A stretch of DNA of 64,000 bases, taken from Bacillus paramycoides. GTDB taxonomy: Bacteria; Bacillota; Bacilli; Bacillales; Bacillaceae_G. Location of the stretch: the NCBI RefSeq assembly GCF_001884235.1, contig NZ_MAOI01000112.1, forward strand, positions 62,001 to 126,000. The letters are read 5' to 3'. This document shows positions 63,181 to 64,000 of the stretch, one piece after another (the stretch's first letter is position 1; the number at the start of each line of letters is the position of its first letter). A program made the position numbers and the translations under genes. The notes under the pieces were generated by a model. That model did not search any database, was not told the origin of the DNA, and saw only the letters and a list, made by a program, of their open reading frames with translations.

Positions 63181-64000
63181 ATGGACAATCAACAATGGCA
63201 AGTAGCAAAGAAAGTCGCTGCTACTTATATCGGAACTGTCGTTGGAGCTGGATTTGCTACTGGGCGAGAAATTGTTGAATTTTTTACAGTTAACGGATTG
63301 TACGGGACAATTGGCATATGTATAAGTGGATTTTTTTTTATTTGGCTCGGCACTAAGATGATGTTACTCTCATCACAAATCGGGGCATTTTCAGCTCAAG
63401 AATTCAACAAATACTTATTTGGGGATGTATTTGGAAATGTCGTAAACACATTATTATTACTCGTATTATTTGGTGTAACGAGCGTTATGTTATCAGGAGC
63501 CGGAGCAGTATTTGAAGAACAACTCCGCCTTCCGAGACAACTTGGCATTTTCATCACAGTCATCGCCTGTCTCATTATTGGGAGCCGAGGATTACAAGGT
63601 GTTTTTGAAGTAAATACGCTCGTTGTACCTATTATGATGATCTTTATTATCGGACTCGCCATTACAACTTTTATTCATGATTCAACTCCTATTAGTAACA
63701 CCGTTCCTACAGAAAGTTGGAATATGAAATGGATTACTAGCCCAATTACATATGTCGCATTAAATCTTTCTCTCGCCCAAAGTGTTCTCGTTCCATTGGC
63801 CAGTGAAGTAAAAGATCGAAAAGCTATTTTATGGGGTGGTATTTTAGGAGGCGCGGGGCTTTGCTTTATTTTATTATGTAGCCACTTAGCAATATTATCA
63901 GTTGAACAATTTTATCAATACAACATCCCAATGGCTGAAGTTGTAAGAAGGTTTAATGCAACTTTCCACTTTTTCTTTGTTCTTATCATTTTTGGTGAAG
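63181..64000 (+). CDS. YkvI-family membrane transporter (partial, C-terminus beyond window)
   Basis: Translating from ATG 63181 (after AAGAGGGATA) gives 273 residues, MDNQQWQVAKKVAATYIGTV and on, with about seven hydrophobic helices before the window ends. The motif GTVVGAGFATGREIVEFF and YVALNLSLAQSVLVPLASEV match the YkvI family of APC-type transporters of unknown substrate. The missing part should be about 60-100 residues. Confidence 0.85.
   Translation, partial: MDNQQWQVAKKVAATYIGTVVGAGFATGREIVEFFTVNGLYGTIGICISGFFFIWLGTKMMLLSSQIGAFSAQEFNKYLFGDVFGNVVNTLLLLVLFGVTSVMLSGAGAVFEEQLRLPRQLGIFITVIACLIIGSRGLQGVFEVNTLVVPIMMIFIIGLAITTFIHDSTPISNTVPTESWNMKWITSPITYVALNLSLAQSVLVPLASEVKDRKAILWGGILGGAGLCFILLCSHLAILSVEQFYQYNIPMAEVVRRFNATFHFFFVLIIFGE

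Overview
The window comes from a low-GC Firmicute and almost certainly from the Bacillus cereus group (B. cereus / mycoides / weihenstephanensis type). The evidence is an ExsB-type exosporium protein beside a CotH kinase, a FosB fosfomycin thioltransferase, a B. cereus-type alanine racemase, SpoIIP paralogues, a YjcZ-like spore micropeptide, AGGAGG-type ribosome binding sites, and frequent TTG/GTG starts. I see no rRNA, tRNA, CRISPR array, transposase, integrase or phage gene. This looks like chromosome with an accessory metabolic and stress-response flavour.

Layout. 1-5.8 kb: a YitT-type membrane protein (cut by the window edge), a frameshifted phosphotransferase, a double GNAT with a methyltransferase remnant behind it, alr, a DinB-type protein, a Cof-type HAD phosphatase and a histidine phosphatase. 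5.9-16.2 kb (all minus strand): a catabolic cluster that explains itself as anthranilate -> 3-hydroxyanthranilate -> 2-amino-3-carboxymuconate semialdehyde -> 2-aminomuconate semialdehyde -> 2-aminomuconate -> 4-oxalocrotonate -> 2-oxopent-4-enoate -> 4-hydroxy-2-oxovalerate -> pyruvate + acetyl-CoA. It has its own IclR regulator and an FAD-synthetase-like protein, but no flavin reductase in view. 16.3-25.4 kb: two SpoIIP paralogues (one broken by an in-frame stop) bracket an SPFH/NfeD pair, an MFS transporter, an amidase and a NUDIX-VanY-GNAT group. 25.5-33.6 kb: small membrane proteins, a DinB protein, csaA, brnQ, a CBS protein, an orphan permease with a near-consensus CodY box, a CorC/HlyC protein, a DUF456 protein and a small lipoprotein.

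33.8-44.5 kb: a CotF-like coat protein, a phospholipase D/cardiolipin synthase, a 28-aa YjcZ-type peptide, a thioesterase, the YcgQ/YcgR-type metal-linked membrane pair, a CorA transporter, a SpoVB/MurJ-like flippase, DedA, NUDIX, and the divergent cotH / exsB pair. 44.6-64 kb: phosphatase, SDR proteins, fosB, an OppA lipoprotein, ogt, namA, a ZnuA-type zinc lipoprotein whose promoter is bracketed by two Zur-box-like sites, a VOC gene with a frameshifted PadR regulator, a CobW GTPase, an aldo/keto reductase, an amine oxidase, a luciferase-like oxidoreductase, dps and the start of a YkvI-type transporter.

The strongest themes are the self-contained 3-hydroxyanthranilate meta-cleavage module, several well-formed operator sequences (CodY, Zur, a CcpA cre inside a 32-bp inverted repeat), a short motif TTGTACATA recurring upstream of five minus-strand genes (two of them spoIIP paralogues), and four gene wrecks (two by homopolymer frameshift, one by a nonsense codon, one a C-terminal stub). 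All functional calls come from reading the translated sequence. No database search was possible.
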